64,000 nt of DNA. It comes from Corticium candelabrum. Lineage: Eukaryota > Porifera > Homoscleromorpha > Homosclerophorida > Plakinidae. Below, one piece after another: positions 45,261 through 55,505 of the stretch. Numbering within the stretch: the first letter of the stretch is position 1; every line of letters begins with the position of its first letter. A program made the translations under genes and the position numbers. The notes beneath the pieces are model-generated. The model was not told the DNA's origin. It did not search any database and saw only the letters and a program-made list of their open reading frames with translations. Location: NCBI RefSeq assembly GCF_963422355.1, contig NC_085100.1, positions 188,501 through 252,500 on the forward strand. The letters run 5' to 3'.

Positions 45261-48200
45261 ATGGCGTTCTCTCACTGTCTCGTTCTCTTTTCTTCTTTCT
45301 TCTGTTTGTTGGCGTTGCTATCGCCAGTGGCACCACACGATCATTCATGTGCAGATCGACCAACATGTGATGCTAGTAAAGCAATTTGTGAAAGCGACAA
45401 CGAATGTAAAAAGCTGCTTGACGATTTTACTAGTGCTTGTCGACGAGCAATACATCACGGTCACCGCAAGCATTGTCACGAGAAATGTGCAAACGCGTTG
45501 GATAACCTTCTTGGTCATTCGCAAGGTGAAGCACTGGCAACGTGTAGCTGCGGGGGAGACAAGAACTGTGAAAATCAGCGTCACTATCTCAAGAAAGCTT
45601 GCACTCGCAGACACGGCGAGAGAAACTGCAGTGATGGGAAATGTAGCGATATCAGCTGTTTTGTTTCTTACAATGGTCATCACAGTCCTCCTCCCAAGAA
45701 AAATTGTTCAGTTGCAATAGCCCATTGTCTGTTAGACTCATGCTGTAGGAAAGCCTACTTGGAGTTTTATTACGGTACCGAATGTCGGCGAGTTCATCAA
45801 GGATATAGTAGCGAGCCCAGTTGCTCTGATGCTTGCGTGGAAAAGTTTGATTCATTAGCAATGTTACCACATGCAGATGATTTGTTCTCGTGTGATTGTG
45901 CTGACTTGGGAGAAGTCTGCATCAAACGGTATGAAAACTACGACAAATTTTGCGTTGACGGTCGTCTAAGATCTCTGAAACGAGGTGGAGATGAGGGCAC
46001 CTTGCCAGCCAATCCATTCTGTGCTAATGCAAAGTCATCATCATCAGATGCCGTCACCTCAACATCCTCAACTCTGTGCAGCAAAGCATTAGCGAGATGT
46101 ATCTGTGATGAACAGTGCGGTGTAGCCATGGACCAGTTCTTTGGTGAGTGTCATCACTCTCTAGTTTATATTGGTGATGGTCCACCTCCTGTTTGTCCAT
46201 CGACGTGTAAGGAGAAAAGCGAAAAGCTTTTTAGGAATCCTTATGGTAAAGATTTGAAGTCATGTGACTGTGGTTCTGACACTAGTGACTGCTTCGCAAG
46301 TCTTCGAAAGAATATGGACAAATACTGCCAAAGTCCAACGCCCCAGATACCGGATTGTGCAACTGCAAGTGCTGGATGTGTAGAAGACCCCGAATGTAAT
46401 CGGGTGTTGCGAGCCTATCTATTTGGAAATGAATGTAAAAACGTCCTAACACACACAGAGGGAAGTAATAGCACAAAACCAATCTGCTCTTCCTCTTGTA
46501 TTGAAAAAGAGCGAGAGCTAAGAAAACAGCCAAAGGCTAAACCAATGCTGTATTGTAACTGTGGTTCTGTAGGTCAACTTTGCTCAGCACAACGTAATAA
46601 TTTCAACAAATACTGCAATACCTGTCCTGAGGATTACACAGACCTGATTGGAGATGGAGCAATATCTAGCAAATTAGAACAAATCAATGACTGTGGTTTA
46701 GCACTGAATGTTTGCATTGCAAATGAAATCTGCTCAAAAGCGTACACTGCCTTCTACAGTGGTACAGCTTGTCGAAGTGTTCTGTTTCACACTGAAGGAC
46801 AACCAGAACCAATTTGCACTGACGAATGCATTGCTTTAGAAAAAGCACTTCGCAAAATTCCTGAAGCAAGGTCACTGGTCACCGATTGTAAATGCAACAT
46901 GTTGGGTGAGGCATGCAAACGTCCTCGAGAAAATTTCCAACGCTTCTGTCTAAAGGATTGTGCCCATGAACGAGCAGAATGCAAATTAGATCCCATTTGC
47001 AACACAATCTTCAACAACTTCCTGCATGGTACACCATGCAATAATGTTTTATATGCCAATGAAGACACGGCTGCCACTTGCTCAAATGAATGCAAAGCTC
47101 ATGGAGAACGCGTATTCAATGTAAAAGCACATGACTTGTTAAAGTGTAAGTGTAACAAATTGGACCAATCCTGTTGTTCAACAAAACAAAATTTCTTCAA
47201 GCACTGTAACATACCAGCTTCCACACCAGGCAGCCAAGACAGTTCTTGTTCTGCTACAATGCCTGACACGTCATCACCATCATCACCACCTTTGTGTGCT
47301 CTTGCAATAAGCAAATGCCAAGCCAACACTGAGTGCAATCAGCTGCTTGATAATTTCCTTCATGGTGATGATTGCAAGAATGTACTTTACCACACAGGAG
47401 ATGGAGATGATCCTATATGCTTTCCAAGCTGCCTGGTCAGACACGTAGAACTCATATCGCATCCAGTGGGAAAGGACTTGCTACAATGTGACTGCAGTAG
47501 TCTTGGTTCTGTCTGCTCTGCTCCATTCAAAAACTTGTATATGTTCTGTACTATTGTAGGCAGTGGTCAACAGATTAGTGGTGATTACTGTGAAGTCCAT
47601 GCTCAACGCTGCTTGCAAAACTCTTCTTGTAGACTATTATTCAAAAAAGTGACTATTGGTTCAAATTGTTATGCCATCACAACACATGCACAGTCAGGAC
47701 AAACGACTCTTGTCGACTGTTCCGGATGTACTCCTGATCTAGATGAGTTGAAAAGTCATTCCCATGGAGTTGACATGTTTGGCTGTACCTGCTCATCACT
47801 AAACTGCAAGAGAGCACAAAGTGTATTCAACCAAGTTTGTGGACTTTTGCCATTGTGCTCTGACATAAGAACGGCCTGTAGCAAAGATGCAGAATGCCAA
47901 AAACTATTTGATGACTTCACCAGAGGACCAGGATCATGTTACCATATTTTGTTCCCTTCTGATCCAAGCAACATTTTACCAAATTGCACATTAGCATGTC
48001 TCCTTGCTCACAGCAGGCTACTTTCTCACCCAACAGCTAAACAGATGGTTTCATGTAATTGTGGCAATAATGTAGCAACCTGTTCGTTGCCACGATCAAC
48101 GTTCCTAAAGCACTGTCCAGTTCCAGATAGCACTCTCTACCCAACAGGAGTTGGTGCTGACAGTAAGTGCGAAGCTCGAGTCCACCGATGTCTTTCTCAA

Positions 48201-48440
48201 CCAAGCTGCAGTAGTCGTTTTGCCTTTGACTCTATCGCCTGTGATATGGTAGTAAATTCCACAGATGCCGCCACCATAAAACCACTTTGTGACCGATGCA
48301 TTCTTCACATGACTCGACTGGCAGCAGAACCTGATGGACTCGACATAAATGCATGTCCATGTGAAACAGATATTTGCCAACACTACCAAGACAAAATACG
48401 ACAACACTGCCTGCAGAGAGAGACCCAGACTGAAGAGTGA
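45261..48440 (+). CDS. Secreted protein with ten tandem GDNF-receptor/GAS1-like cysteine repeats
   Basis: One uninterrupted exon of 1,059 residues. ATG at 45261 (MAFSHCLVLFSSFFCLLALL) gives a strong signal peptide; the six bases before it are in frame but lack an ATG. Ten repeats of about 80-100 residues follow, beginning at CDASKAICESDNECKKLL, CSVAIAHCLLDSCC, CSKALARCICDEQC, CATASAGCVEDPEC, CGLALNVCIANEIC, CAHERAECKLDPIC, CALAISKCQANTEC, CEVHAQRCLQNSSC, CSDIRTACSKDAEC and CEARVHRCLSQPSC. Each repeat continues ...C...C...L..HP.G..L..C.C......C......F...C, the GDNF/GAS1 domain pattern. GFR-alpha has three such domains and GAS1 two. The C-terminus (CLQRETQTEE) is hydrophilic, with no GPI or membrane anchor, so the product should be extracellular. 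The role is unknown; ligand binding or matrix function is inference. Confidence 0.82.
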   Translation: MAFSHCLVLFSSFFCLLALLSPVAPHDHSCADRPTCDASKAICESDNECKKLLDDFTSACRRAIHHGHRKHCHEKCANALDNLLGHSQGEALATCSCGGDKNCENQRHYLKKACTRRHGERNCSDGKCSDISCFVSYNGHHSPPPKKNCSVAIAHCLLDSCCRKAYLEFYYGTECRRVHQGYSSEPSCSDACVEKFDSLAMLPHADDLFSCDCADLGEVCIKRYENYDKFCVDGRLRSLKRGGDEGTLPANPFCANAKSSSSDAVTSTSSTLCSKALARCICDEQCGVAMDQFFGECHHSLVYIGDGPPPVCPSTCKEKSEKLFRNPYGKDLKSCDCGSDTSDCFASLRKNMDKYCQSPTPQIPDCATASAGCVEDPECNRVLRAYLFGNECKNVLTHTEGSNSTKPICSSSCIEKERELRKQPKAKPMLYCNCGSVGQLCSAQRNNFNKYCNTCPEDYTDLIGDGAISSKLEQINDCGLALNVCIANEICSKAYTAFYSGTACRSVLFHTEGQPEPICTDECIALEKALRKIPEARSLVTDCKCNMLGEACKRPRENFQRFCLKDCAHERAECKLDPICNTIFNNFLHGTPCNNVLYANEDTAATCSNECKAHGERVFNVKAHDLLKCKCNKLDQSCCSTKQNFFKHCNIPASTPGSQDSSCSATMPDTSSPSSPPLCALAISKCQANTECNQLLDNFLHGDDCKNVLYHTGDGDDPICFPSCLVRHVELISHPVGKDLLQCDCSSLGSVCSAPFKNLYMFCTIVGSGQQISGDYCEVHAQRCLQNSSCRLLFKKVTIGSNCYAITTHAQSGQTTLVDCSGCTPDLDELKSHSHGVDMFGCTCSSLNCKRAQSVFNQVCGLLPLCSDIRTACSKDAECQKLFDDFTRGPGSCYHILFPSDPSNILPNCTLACLLAHSRLLSHPTAKQMVSCNCGNNVATCSLPRSTFLKHCPVPDSTLYPTGVGADSKCEARVHRCLSQPSCSSRFAFDSIACDMVVNSTDAATIKPLCDRCILHMTRLAAEPDGLDINACPCETDICQHYQDKIRQHCLQRETQTEE

Positions 48441-48670
48441 CAGCGCAGCTGAAAAATGCAAGCTGAAGTAACCCATTACTAGGTTCTAGACAAATACTCA
48501 TTGATGTGATCAAACTTGTTTGTCTTCTGTCACTTATGTTAGCTATCACTACCCGTTTGTTACATTGTCTTTAATCAGTAAATCTGTTATGGAATGTCAG
48601 TTGTTCAGAATTCACTATTTGTCATTATCTATCTTAGTCTATGTACACAATTTGTTAGAGATACGTTACT

Positions 48671-48762
<92 letters not shown>

Positions 48763-49051
48763 GTACAATTAATGAATTAATGAACACACAAAAAGGACAG
48801 AAAAGTAGACCAGCGAAGACCGACATATACAGATCGATTTCCTACTAAAAACGTTGTGACCACCACTAGGCCTAGATCTACATCACTAATCATCAATTTA
48901 CAGTTACTATATTGATCTCTTTAACTGTAGATACCTACAGTACCTACTATTTGTTGTAGTACCAGTAGGGCAAAGCAAGATTGGCAAATGGCAACTGTTG
49001 AGCACCCGGATTAGAGATTAGAGTTGGGCGTGATCAAGCCGGAAGTAAGAT
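48441..49051. other. Intergenic region with (CA)43 run
   Basis: 3' UTR of the repeat gene, a CA microsatellite at 48675-48761, and the short promoter of the epimerase gene. No further gene seen. Confidence 0.7.
48675..48761. repeat. (CA)43 microsatellite
   Basis: Pure CA run of about 87 bp, 240 bp after the stop codon of the GDNF/GAS1-repeat gene. Confidence 0.95.
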
Positions 49052-50608
49052 ATGGCTGTGGTCGTCGTCTGTGGGGATGTGGAAAACCGAGCTGAAGTTC
49101 ACCCACACGGTAACCGCGTCTAGCATTAAACATTTACAATAGTAATTTAATCTTGTTGAGACGGCAGGTGCTACGCTGACGTCTTGGAAAGTGGATGGAG
49201 AAGAAATGACATTTGTAAGGTGTGTCTAGCAGTCTACGTAGCAGAGTAGACTCTATATCTAGAAATAGTATGGTCTTATCTGTTTAATTGCAGCCGCAAC
49301 GCTGTGTTCGATGGAAAGAAAGCAATTCGTGGAGGAATACCTTTAGTTTTTCGTAAGATTAATTTTTCTGTCTCAATAGTCTAACATTTGAGTAATGCTT
49401 TGACATGCTGATACTCTTTAGCTAATTTTGGACCTTGGGAGTTGGGGCCGCAGCATGGGTTTGCGAGAACATCAACTTGGAATCTTGTGCAAACTCCAGT
49501 GCAGGTCTGCACGTGTGCATGGTTAATTATGTTGAAGAATGCAAGAGTGAATGTTTAATTAACCAGGGAAGTGGAAATTCAGTTGCAGTGTTTGAACTTG
49601 AAGACAGTGAACAGACAAGGGCAATATGGAACTACAAGTTAGTTGATGTACACACAATTCTCGAGCACGCAATTCATAAACAAAGAAGAAACTATTACTG
49701 TGTCTAAAGGTTCAAAGTGAGATACACTGTAAGTGTTGGTGATCATCAACTAGAAACCAATCTAGATGTCACAAACACAGGTTATCCATCTGTCTGTATA
49801 GATACTGAAGTGGCTGTACATTTCTGCACATGCTCTGCTTTGATGTTTATCTAGGAGATCACCAATTTGACTTTACAATTTTACTTCACACTTATTTCCG
49901 CCTGCCAGACATCAGGAAGACAACTGTTGATGGGCTAAAGGGTTGTATGTACACCGACAAGGTGCTTTAACTAAATGAATGAAGTTAGCAAAGCATAGTT
50001 ATCAAAATTCAAAGATTGATTATGTTGCTTACGTACAGCAGTCTGATGATTTAATTAATTAATTAATATAGTGTGTGTGTTGCTGGTGTGAAGGTACACA
50101 AAGATCGTAAAACAGAAAGTCGAGATTTGATTTCAGTTGCTGCAGAGACTGACAAGTGATGTTATGTCTGCTATTTCTACAACTTTTGTCTATTTATTAC
50201 GTCTCTATGCAGTATGTATGAAGCAACATCTTCTGTGCATCACATCACTCATGGAGCTGGTGGATACACATTTGTTGTAACAAAACGCAATTTACCAGAC
50301 ACAGGCACAACAATGCAATTAGGAAACACACTAATGTTTAGATTAATCAATGTTGATCTTTCCAGTTGTGTGGAACCCATGGGAAGAGAAAGCTCGAGCA
50401 ATGTCAGATTTTGGAGATGATGAGGTTAATTGCCTTGTTGTGGACCTACATGAGTACATCAAATGTTTATACAGCTGTTAATTGTTTTAAATTATTATAG
50501 TATACAAAAATGATTTGTGTGGAAGCAGGTCATGTAGCCTCTCGGTATGTTCTGTCACCAAAGCAGACATTTTCTGGTGGGCAAATCATTACTTTGAAGA
50601 AAGAATAG
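49052..50608 (+). CDS. Glucose-6-phosphate 1-epimerase (YeaD-type aldose epimerase family)
   Basis: Interconverts alpha and beta hexose-6-phosphates in the cytosol. Multi-exon: 49052-49109 (MAVVVVCGDVENRAEVHPHG), 49168-49219 (GATLTSWKVDGEEMTF), then SRNAVFDGKKAIRGGIPLVF, and PNFGPWELGPQHGFARTSTW, the hallmark PxFG...QHGFAR substrate loop. It continues VAVFELEDSEQTRAIW, FKVRYTVSVGDHQLETNLDV, and FDFTILLHTYFRLPDI with the catalytic His of HTYFR. Later exons read GAGGYTFVVTKRNLPDTVVW (across an intron), WEEKARAMSDFGDDE, and CVEAGHVASRYVLSPKQTFS with the catalytic Glu. The stop is at 50608. IRGGIP and QHGFAR separate this branch from galactose mutarotase. Tail-to-tail with GRHPR, 156 bp between stop codons. 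Confidence 0.88.
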
Positions 50609-50764
50609 GGTCAACAGTCATGGATACACATTATGAATTCACATCTATAATAGGATGATGCTTGTATGAATTACAAACCAGTTGATGAACAAATTAATTG
50701 TCATTGATTCCCCGTATTATCAGACTTCACATGTAGAGAGCTAGAAGTTGTTGATTACTGTGTA

Positions 50765-51754
50765 TTACAAATGGACTGGACTCGGCATGTTGTTATCTGT
50801 CACTCCTGCGATTAGATTCCTTGCTGCTAACATTGCCATCTCTTCCCTAGTCTGCATCTCAGCACTACCGATGTGTGGCAAGATCACACAGTTCTTCAGA
50901 CTAAGAAGTGGATGGTCTGTTGGCAAAGGTTCAGGAGTGGTCACATCCAGTCCAGCTGCTCTAATCTGACCATTACTCAATGCATCATATAAATGATCCT
51001 GATTGACAACCCCACCTCTGCTGGTGTTTACAAAAACAGCGGAAGGCTTCATTAAATGAAAGGCATTGGCATTGAATGTCTCTCTTGTCTTCTCAGTGAG
51101 AGCACAACAAGCTAATACAAAATCAGATTTTGCCAGCAGTTCATGAAAAGTGACAAATTGTGCTCCGAGTTTCTTGGCTTCTTGTTTAGCTGTCCTTCCT
51201 GTGTACAGAATGGTGGACACACCAAACGGCCTTATTCTTTCTGCTACTGCCTGGCCAATCCGTCCCAGACCTACAATACCTACTGTACTTCCTCTCAGGC
51301 CACTTCCACACATCCACAATGGTTGCCACGGTCCCCATGAGCCATCCTTCACAGCTTCCACTCCTTCTAAGAGCCTTCTGGACGTTGCCAGCAGTAAAGC
51401 AACAGTCAGATCTGCAGTGGCGTCTGTTAGAACTCCGGGGGTGTTCCCCACTACCACTCCTCTCTCCTTACATGCCTGCACGTCCACATGGTCATAGCCT
51501 ACAGACATTGTGCTGACAACTTTCAACTGTTTTCCTGCTCTATCTAATAGTTCTTTGTCAATTCTATCCGTCAACAAACAATATATTCCATGTTTGCCAG
51601 CTACACGCTTCAACAACACGTCACGGCTGGGAGGTTCGTCAGAATCAATAAGATCAATATCCAAACTTTCACAACCTAATATGGGGCCCCGCATAATATC
51701 TAGTGCTTTGACAGAAACCTGTCGCGTAATGAGAACTCTTCTAACACCAGACAT
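50765..51754 (-). CDS. GRHPR: Glyoxylate reductase / hydroxypyruvate reductase
   Basis: NAD(P)H-dependent 2-hydroxyacid dehydrogenase that detoxifies glyoxylate. Single uninterrupted exon. The start at 51754 (MSGVRRVLITRQ) gives 329 residues, against 328 in human. In-frame ATGs at 51811 (MVKSSVLVLVSRLYSSFSW, which could be a weak mitochondrial presequence) and 51847 are alternatives, but the E-box palindromes lie over them, favouring the inner start. Motifs: STMSVGYDHVD, the Rossmann GIVGLGRIGQAVAERIRPFG, catalytic Arg in NTSRGGVVNQ, Glu in DVTTPEPLPTDHP, and His in CVILPHIGSAEMQTRE. The LWMCGSGL segment before the cofactor domain matches LWLCGYGL of human GRHPR. The lack of introns contrasts with its neighbours and may mean intron loss through retroposition. 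The upstream stop of SSR2, on the same strand, is only about 160 bp away. Confidence 0.93.
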   Translation of the reverse strand: MSGVRRVLITRQVSVKALDIMRGPILGCESLDIDLIDSDEPPSRDVLLKRVAGKHGIYCLLTDRIDKELLDRAGKQLKVVSTMSVGYDHVDVQACKERGVVVGNTPGVLTDATADLTVALLLATSRRLLEGVEAVKDGSWGPWQPLWMCGSGLRGSTVGIVGLGRIGQAVAERIRPFGVSTILYTGRTAKQEAKKLGAQFVTFHELLAKSDFVLACCALTEKTRETFNANAFHLMKPSAVFVNTSRGGVVNQDHLYDALSNGQIRAAGLDVTTPEPLPTDHPLLSLKNCVILPHIGSAEMQTREEMAMLAARNLIAGVTDNNMPSPVHL

Positions 51755-51810
51755 CCACGAAAACGAGCTGTACAATCGCGAAACCAACACAAGCACGGAA
51801 GACTTAACCA

Positions 51811-51862
51811 TCACGTGAGTTACCGTCACGTGACATGATTTATTCACTGTTTCATCACGTGA
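51811..51862. promoter_or_regulatory. Three TCACGTGA E-box palindromes
   Basis: TCACGTGA occurs at 51811-51818, 51826-51833 (within the 10-bp palindrome GTCACGTGAC, 51825-51834) and 51855-51862, about 57-110 bp upstream of the preferred GRHPR start. GTCACGTGAC is the CLEAR/M-box type site bound by MiT/TFE and USF bHLH-zip factors in animals. The cluster is seen directly; regulation of GRHPR is inference. Confidence 0.7.
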
Positions 51863-51912
51863 TCATTTGAGTCATGAAATCTCACATTCGAGGCCTAAAC
51901 TTACAGTCGAGA

Positions 51913-52674
51913 TCAAGCTTTCTTCATCTTACCGTTGTAACGAGAATAACTACTAAGCCAAATTAGAAACGGTATAACAATTGTTGGCGCTGCCATCACA
52001 GCAAATGCTGCCCAATCAAGAATGTGCGGAGAATGTTCACGATTAAATGCTTGGCCCGTCACTACCATTCCAACCCCAGGAGAGCTGGTGAAGCTTACCT
52101 ACCACACACAGTATACACAGCAGAGTGTCAGAGAAAACAAACATAAAGTCTAACTTTCTCCTCCCTGCCTTCTGCTGGTTTGTATGCAACTCTTGCCATA
52201 CTGAAGTTGAAATTTCCAGCCTCCAAAGGTCTCACAATAATCACGTGGCTTACATTGCTTCCGGGTGATATTCTGTCCCACCGAACAGCGTGTTGTCCCC
52301 TCACAAACTCAAACTTATCGGCAGGGAAAGAGTCGTCGGTCAAAGTCACAAACAAAGCAGAACTAAAAAGCGCGCATGAAGGTCTGCAGCTCGAGGCACA
52401 ACAGATTGTCCCTACCCACCAGGGGTAGGGAACAACCCATTCAGCAACCCTACCTTGCACCGGTGTTGTAAATCTTGTATTGTACAGTAACATCTTTACC
52501 CTGTACAATAAAGAGATTGAGAATTTCCTTAGAGGAAAGAAGATGAGCGTCATTCTCTGCTGCATCAGACGGTGAGCCCGCAAACAAGACCAGACATACC
52601 AACCAGATACACTGTAACTAAACACAAACATCTATCAGTATCCGGAATCAGACAAAAACATGACGACAAACCAT
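51913..52674 (-). CDS. SSR2: Translocon-associated protein subunit beta
   Basis: ER-membrane subunit of the TRAP complex that assists Sec61 translocation. The C-terminal exon reads VSFTSSPGVGMVVTGQAFNR, then HSPHILDWAAFAVMAAPTIV and a transmembrane helix IPFLIWLSSYSRYNGKMKKA, with stop at 51913. This matches the [26 protein letters not shown] end of animal SSR2. Middle exons read VSHVIIVRPLEAGNFNFSMA, FPADKFEFVRGQHAVRWD, and ILNLFIVQGKDVTVQYKIYN with NTGAR. The signal-peptide exon reads LQCIWLVCLVLFAGSPSDA. An in-frame stop lies just before it, so the start codon must be upstream: the ATG at 52674 is followed at once by GTTTGT and fits as a first coding exon of only ATG. That gives about 190 residues, the normal family length. 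Head-to-head with GNB5. Confidence 0.85.
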
Positions 52675-52717
52675 CACGAAAACGTGTCGGTAGTCGTTAC
52701 TACGCATGCGCAATCAA
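52675..52717. promoter_or_regulatory. 43-bp divergent interval, SSR2 / GNB5
   Basis: Start codons of SSR2 (minus) and GNB5 (plus) are 43 bp apart. The interval includes TACGCATGCGCA, a GCATGCGC-type NRF1-like palindromic core frequent in bidirectional promoters. No room exists for separate promoters, so 5' UTRs are very short or overlap. Confidence 0.55.
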
Positions 52718-55140
52718 ATGGCCGACAAGCAAGCAAGTCTCTCACCTTATGAGGAAATAGAAGAGTTGAGAAAGAAGTTGGAAAAACAGAAAAAATCAAA
52801 TCGTGATCATGAATGTAAAATTTTAAATTTTGCTATAAGGTTTTCTATTGGGACTCAAATGTTGCCTTTTTGTCAGTGAAAGCAACATCAGACAAACTGT
52901 CCAGCGTGTCTGTTAACATGAAAGTACGCCGTTCGCTGAAGGGCCATCAAAGCAAAGTTCTCTGCTCTGACTGGTCAACAGACAAGCGACATTTAGTCTC
53001 ATCAGCACAAGATGGACAAATCATTGTTTGGGATGCTTTCTCATTCACGAAGGTGAACGCTTCTGGTGATTTAGAGGCGACTCTACAGTGATGGAGTGCA
53101 ATGATGGTTATTGCAGGATGTTGAGATTTCATCTCCATCAACGTGGGTTGTTGCTTGTGCATTTGGACCTTCACAGAACTCAATAGCATGCGGGTGAGAT
53201 TTAGCTAGGGTAACCGTAGGAATTAACGCAATAGATTAGGGTGTGACTTATTTTGTCATTACTGAAGTGAGTAAATAAATTAACAATCATGCAGATAGCA
53301 GGCAGATGGAATCAGTCCAGACTATTACCTACCATGTTGTAGGTTTGAGAGTTCAGCTGGTCATTTCCCTCTTAGGGGGAATTTCGCCTCATATGGGAAA
53401 CGAACGTCGTGTCACACCAACAGAGTTGCATAATAAAACATAATACAACCTGTATAATCTTATATTAGTACAGGATTACCTATCAGCACGTGTTGTGAGT
53501 TACGAATTTGAGACTGACATTAAGAGATAAGCAGAGGTAAGAATTTTAGTGGCGGGTCTGCTTCCTGCATTAATTAGCAATTCAGTGGGAACAGATTTTA
53601 TCCACAACAAACATCAGATTAACTAAAAAATTTCATTTCAATTGTATATGGTCTTGTCGACCAGTTTAATTACTACGAGTGGTTAGTCAGTTAATTACTT
53701 TGTTATAAACGTAATTACCTGGTCCTTTTGTCATAGTTTTGTATAGTCTGTGAACATCTTGAGGATTGTGTTTCAGTGGACTTGACAATAAATGTACAGT
53801 CTATCAGGAAATTTATTCTCAGTCTCCGAGAAAATATCCCGTTGCCATGCACACTAAGTTTGTTGCAGCTTGTTGTTTTGTAGGATCAGACCAAGAGGTT
53901 AGCTGAACAGTTCTTTGTGGCAAATTTCAAAGACTGCTAATTCTCTGTTGCTCTTTGCAGCTTCTAACAGCAAGCGGTGACACCACATGTTGTCTGTGGG
54001 ATGTTGAAACTGGTGAATTGCTGCAGACATTTGAAGGTCACGTGGCTGAGGTTTTGAGGTTATTTATCTTTATCAATTATTAATGGCACAATACCTGATT
54101 GCCATATTGGACATTACAGTGCTACCGTTTGCCCATCTCTTAATTCTCGTACTTTTGCTTCAGGAGTAAGTCATAGTTGTGTTAGCTACTTTGCACACTG
54201 TACTGTGCAAATCAATTAAGAAACTACAAACAATAGTTGTTATCAGTGATCTTTTATTTAGCCATGGGAGGAGCAGCTATTGACATTTATTAAATTGTTT
54301 TTGTTAGAGTTTTAGTAGTTGATAGAATGCAGAGAAAATGTCTTTCTCATTTTGTTTGACTAGATTGAAATTTAAGATATCAGCAACTAAAATACTGAAA
54401 TAGCATGCACAACACGTACCAATAGTTTGTAATCTGTAATGCAGTTCATTAGTTTTAACTTTAGCTAATATGTAGACTGCAAGCCACATGTACAGTAAAC
54501 ACTAAACACTCCATAGTATTAAACTAGTATGTGCCAGAGCTGTGACTGCACGGTTCGGATTTGGGATACAAGAATGGGAAAATGTAGTCTGATATTTGAG
54601 GGTCATGAGGCAGATATCAACTGTGTCAGGTAAAAGACAACAGTCATCAACTGATATGCAGATAGACTGGATGTTTTTTTTCCATTCAGATTCCATCCTT
54701 CTGGTGATACTGTTGGGACGGCATCTGATGATGGAACTGTGAGTCATATAACATATACTGTCTGTTGGATTCTAGTCTATGGTTTACTCTGCTGTCTGTA
54801 GTGTCGGCTGTTTGATTTGCGAGCTGATGAGCAACTAGCTTGTTACACGAAACCTAGTGTTCTCTTTCCTGCTAATTCTGTTGATTTCTCTTTGAGTGGT
54901 CAGCTGTCCATCTGCCTTTGCTGCTGTTGTCTGTTGCAAATGTGGTTGTGTAGGACGCTTGATATTCTGTGGATATAGTGACAATATTATACGAGCTTGG
55001 GACACTTTGAAGGTGCTATTTGTCAATCTCAAGTCATGCGGACTCTATCCACATGAATTCATGTTTGCACGTTTCTAAATGTTTCAATCCATATAATCAT
55101 TCATCTGTGTATCATGCAAATGAATGAATGTGTGCATGAA

Positions 55141-55176
<36 letters not shown>

Positions 55177-55505
55177 CGTGCGTGTGTGCGTGCGTGCATG
55201 CACGCATTTATGTGTGCAAGTCTAGCTACATATTAGCCAGTCTGTCTGCCTGTCTGTTAGTCTGTTTGCCTATCATTTCTTGTCTAGAAGTTCATATGTC
55301 TGATTATTGTCGCACTTTTGTACTAAAGGGTGAACACGTCTCTGTTCTCCTTGGTCATGAAGGACCAGTGAGCTGTGTTCGTATGTCTCCTGATGGTACA
55401 GCTTTGTCTTCTTGCAGCTGGGATGGACTAGTGAAGGTACATGTACATATCTCTCATAGTACCATCCAAAATATCATTCCACTATGTTTACAGATTTGGG
55501 CATGA
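52718..55505 (+). CDS. GNB5: Guanine nucleotide-binding protein subunit beta-5
   Basis: Seven-blade WD40 protein that pairs with R7-type RGS proteins through their GGL domain to speed Gi/o deactivation. ATG at 52718 ([20 protein letters not shown]) begins a short N-terminal helix. Exon 2 (52877-53050) reads [20 protein letters not shown] and [18 protein letters not shown], close to the [20 protein letters not shown] of GNB5 and unlike GNB1-4. Further blades read [20 protein letters not shown] (across a splice), [74 protein letters not shown] and [20 protein letters not shown]. The last exon is only IWA and a stop at 55505. About 350 residues. A GT run at 55141-55164 and an intron of over 700 bp (about 53190-53900) interrupt it. 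Confidence 0.9.
53195..53890 (+). other. GNB5 intron, possible SINE-like remnant
   Basis: AT-rich intron. At 53296-53356 a TAGCAGGCAGATGG and a GGTTTGAGAGTTC lie about 45 bp apart, loosely like Pol III A and B boxes. Otherwise nothing was recognised. Confidence 0.3.

Noticed and set aside
45345-48549. Several antisense frames over the GDNF/GAS1-repeat gene
   Set aside because: Shadows of a Cys-rich coding exon; no motif or start context.
51143-51818. Plus-strand frames opposite GRHPR
   Set aside because: Shadows of the conserved minus-strand enzyme.
53296-53356. tRNA or tRNA-derived SINE
   Set aside because: The A- and B-box matches are loose and no cloverleaf closes; recorded only as a weak hint in the intron entry.
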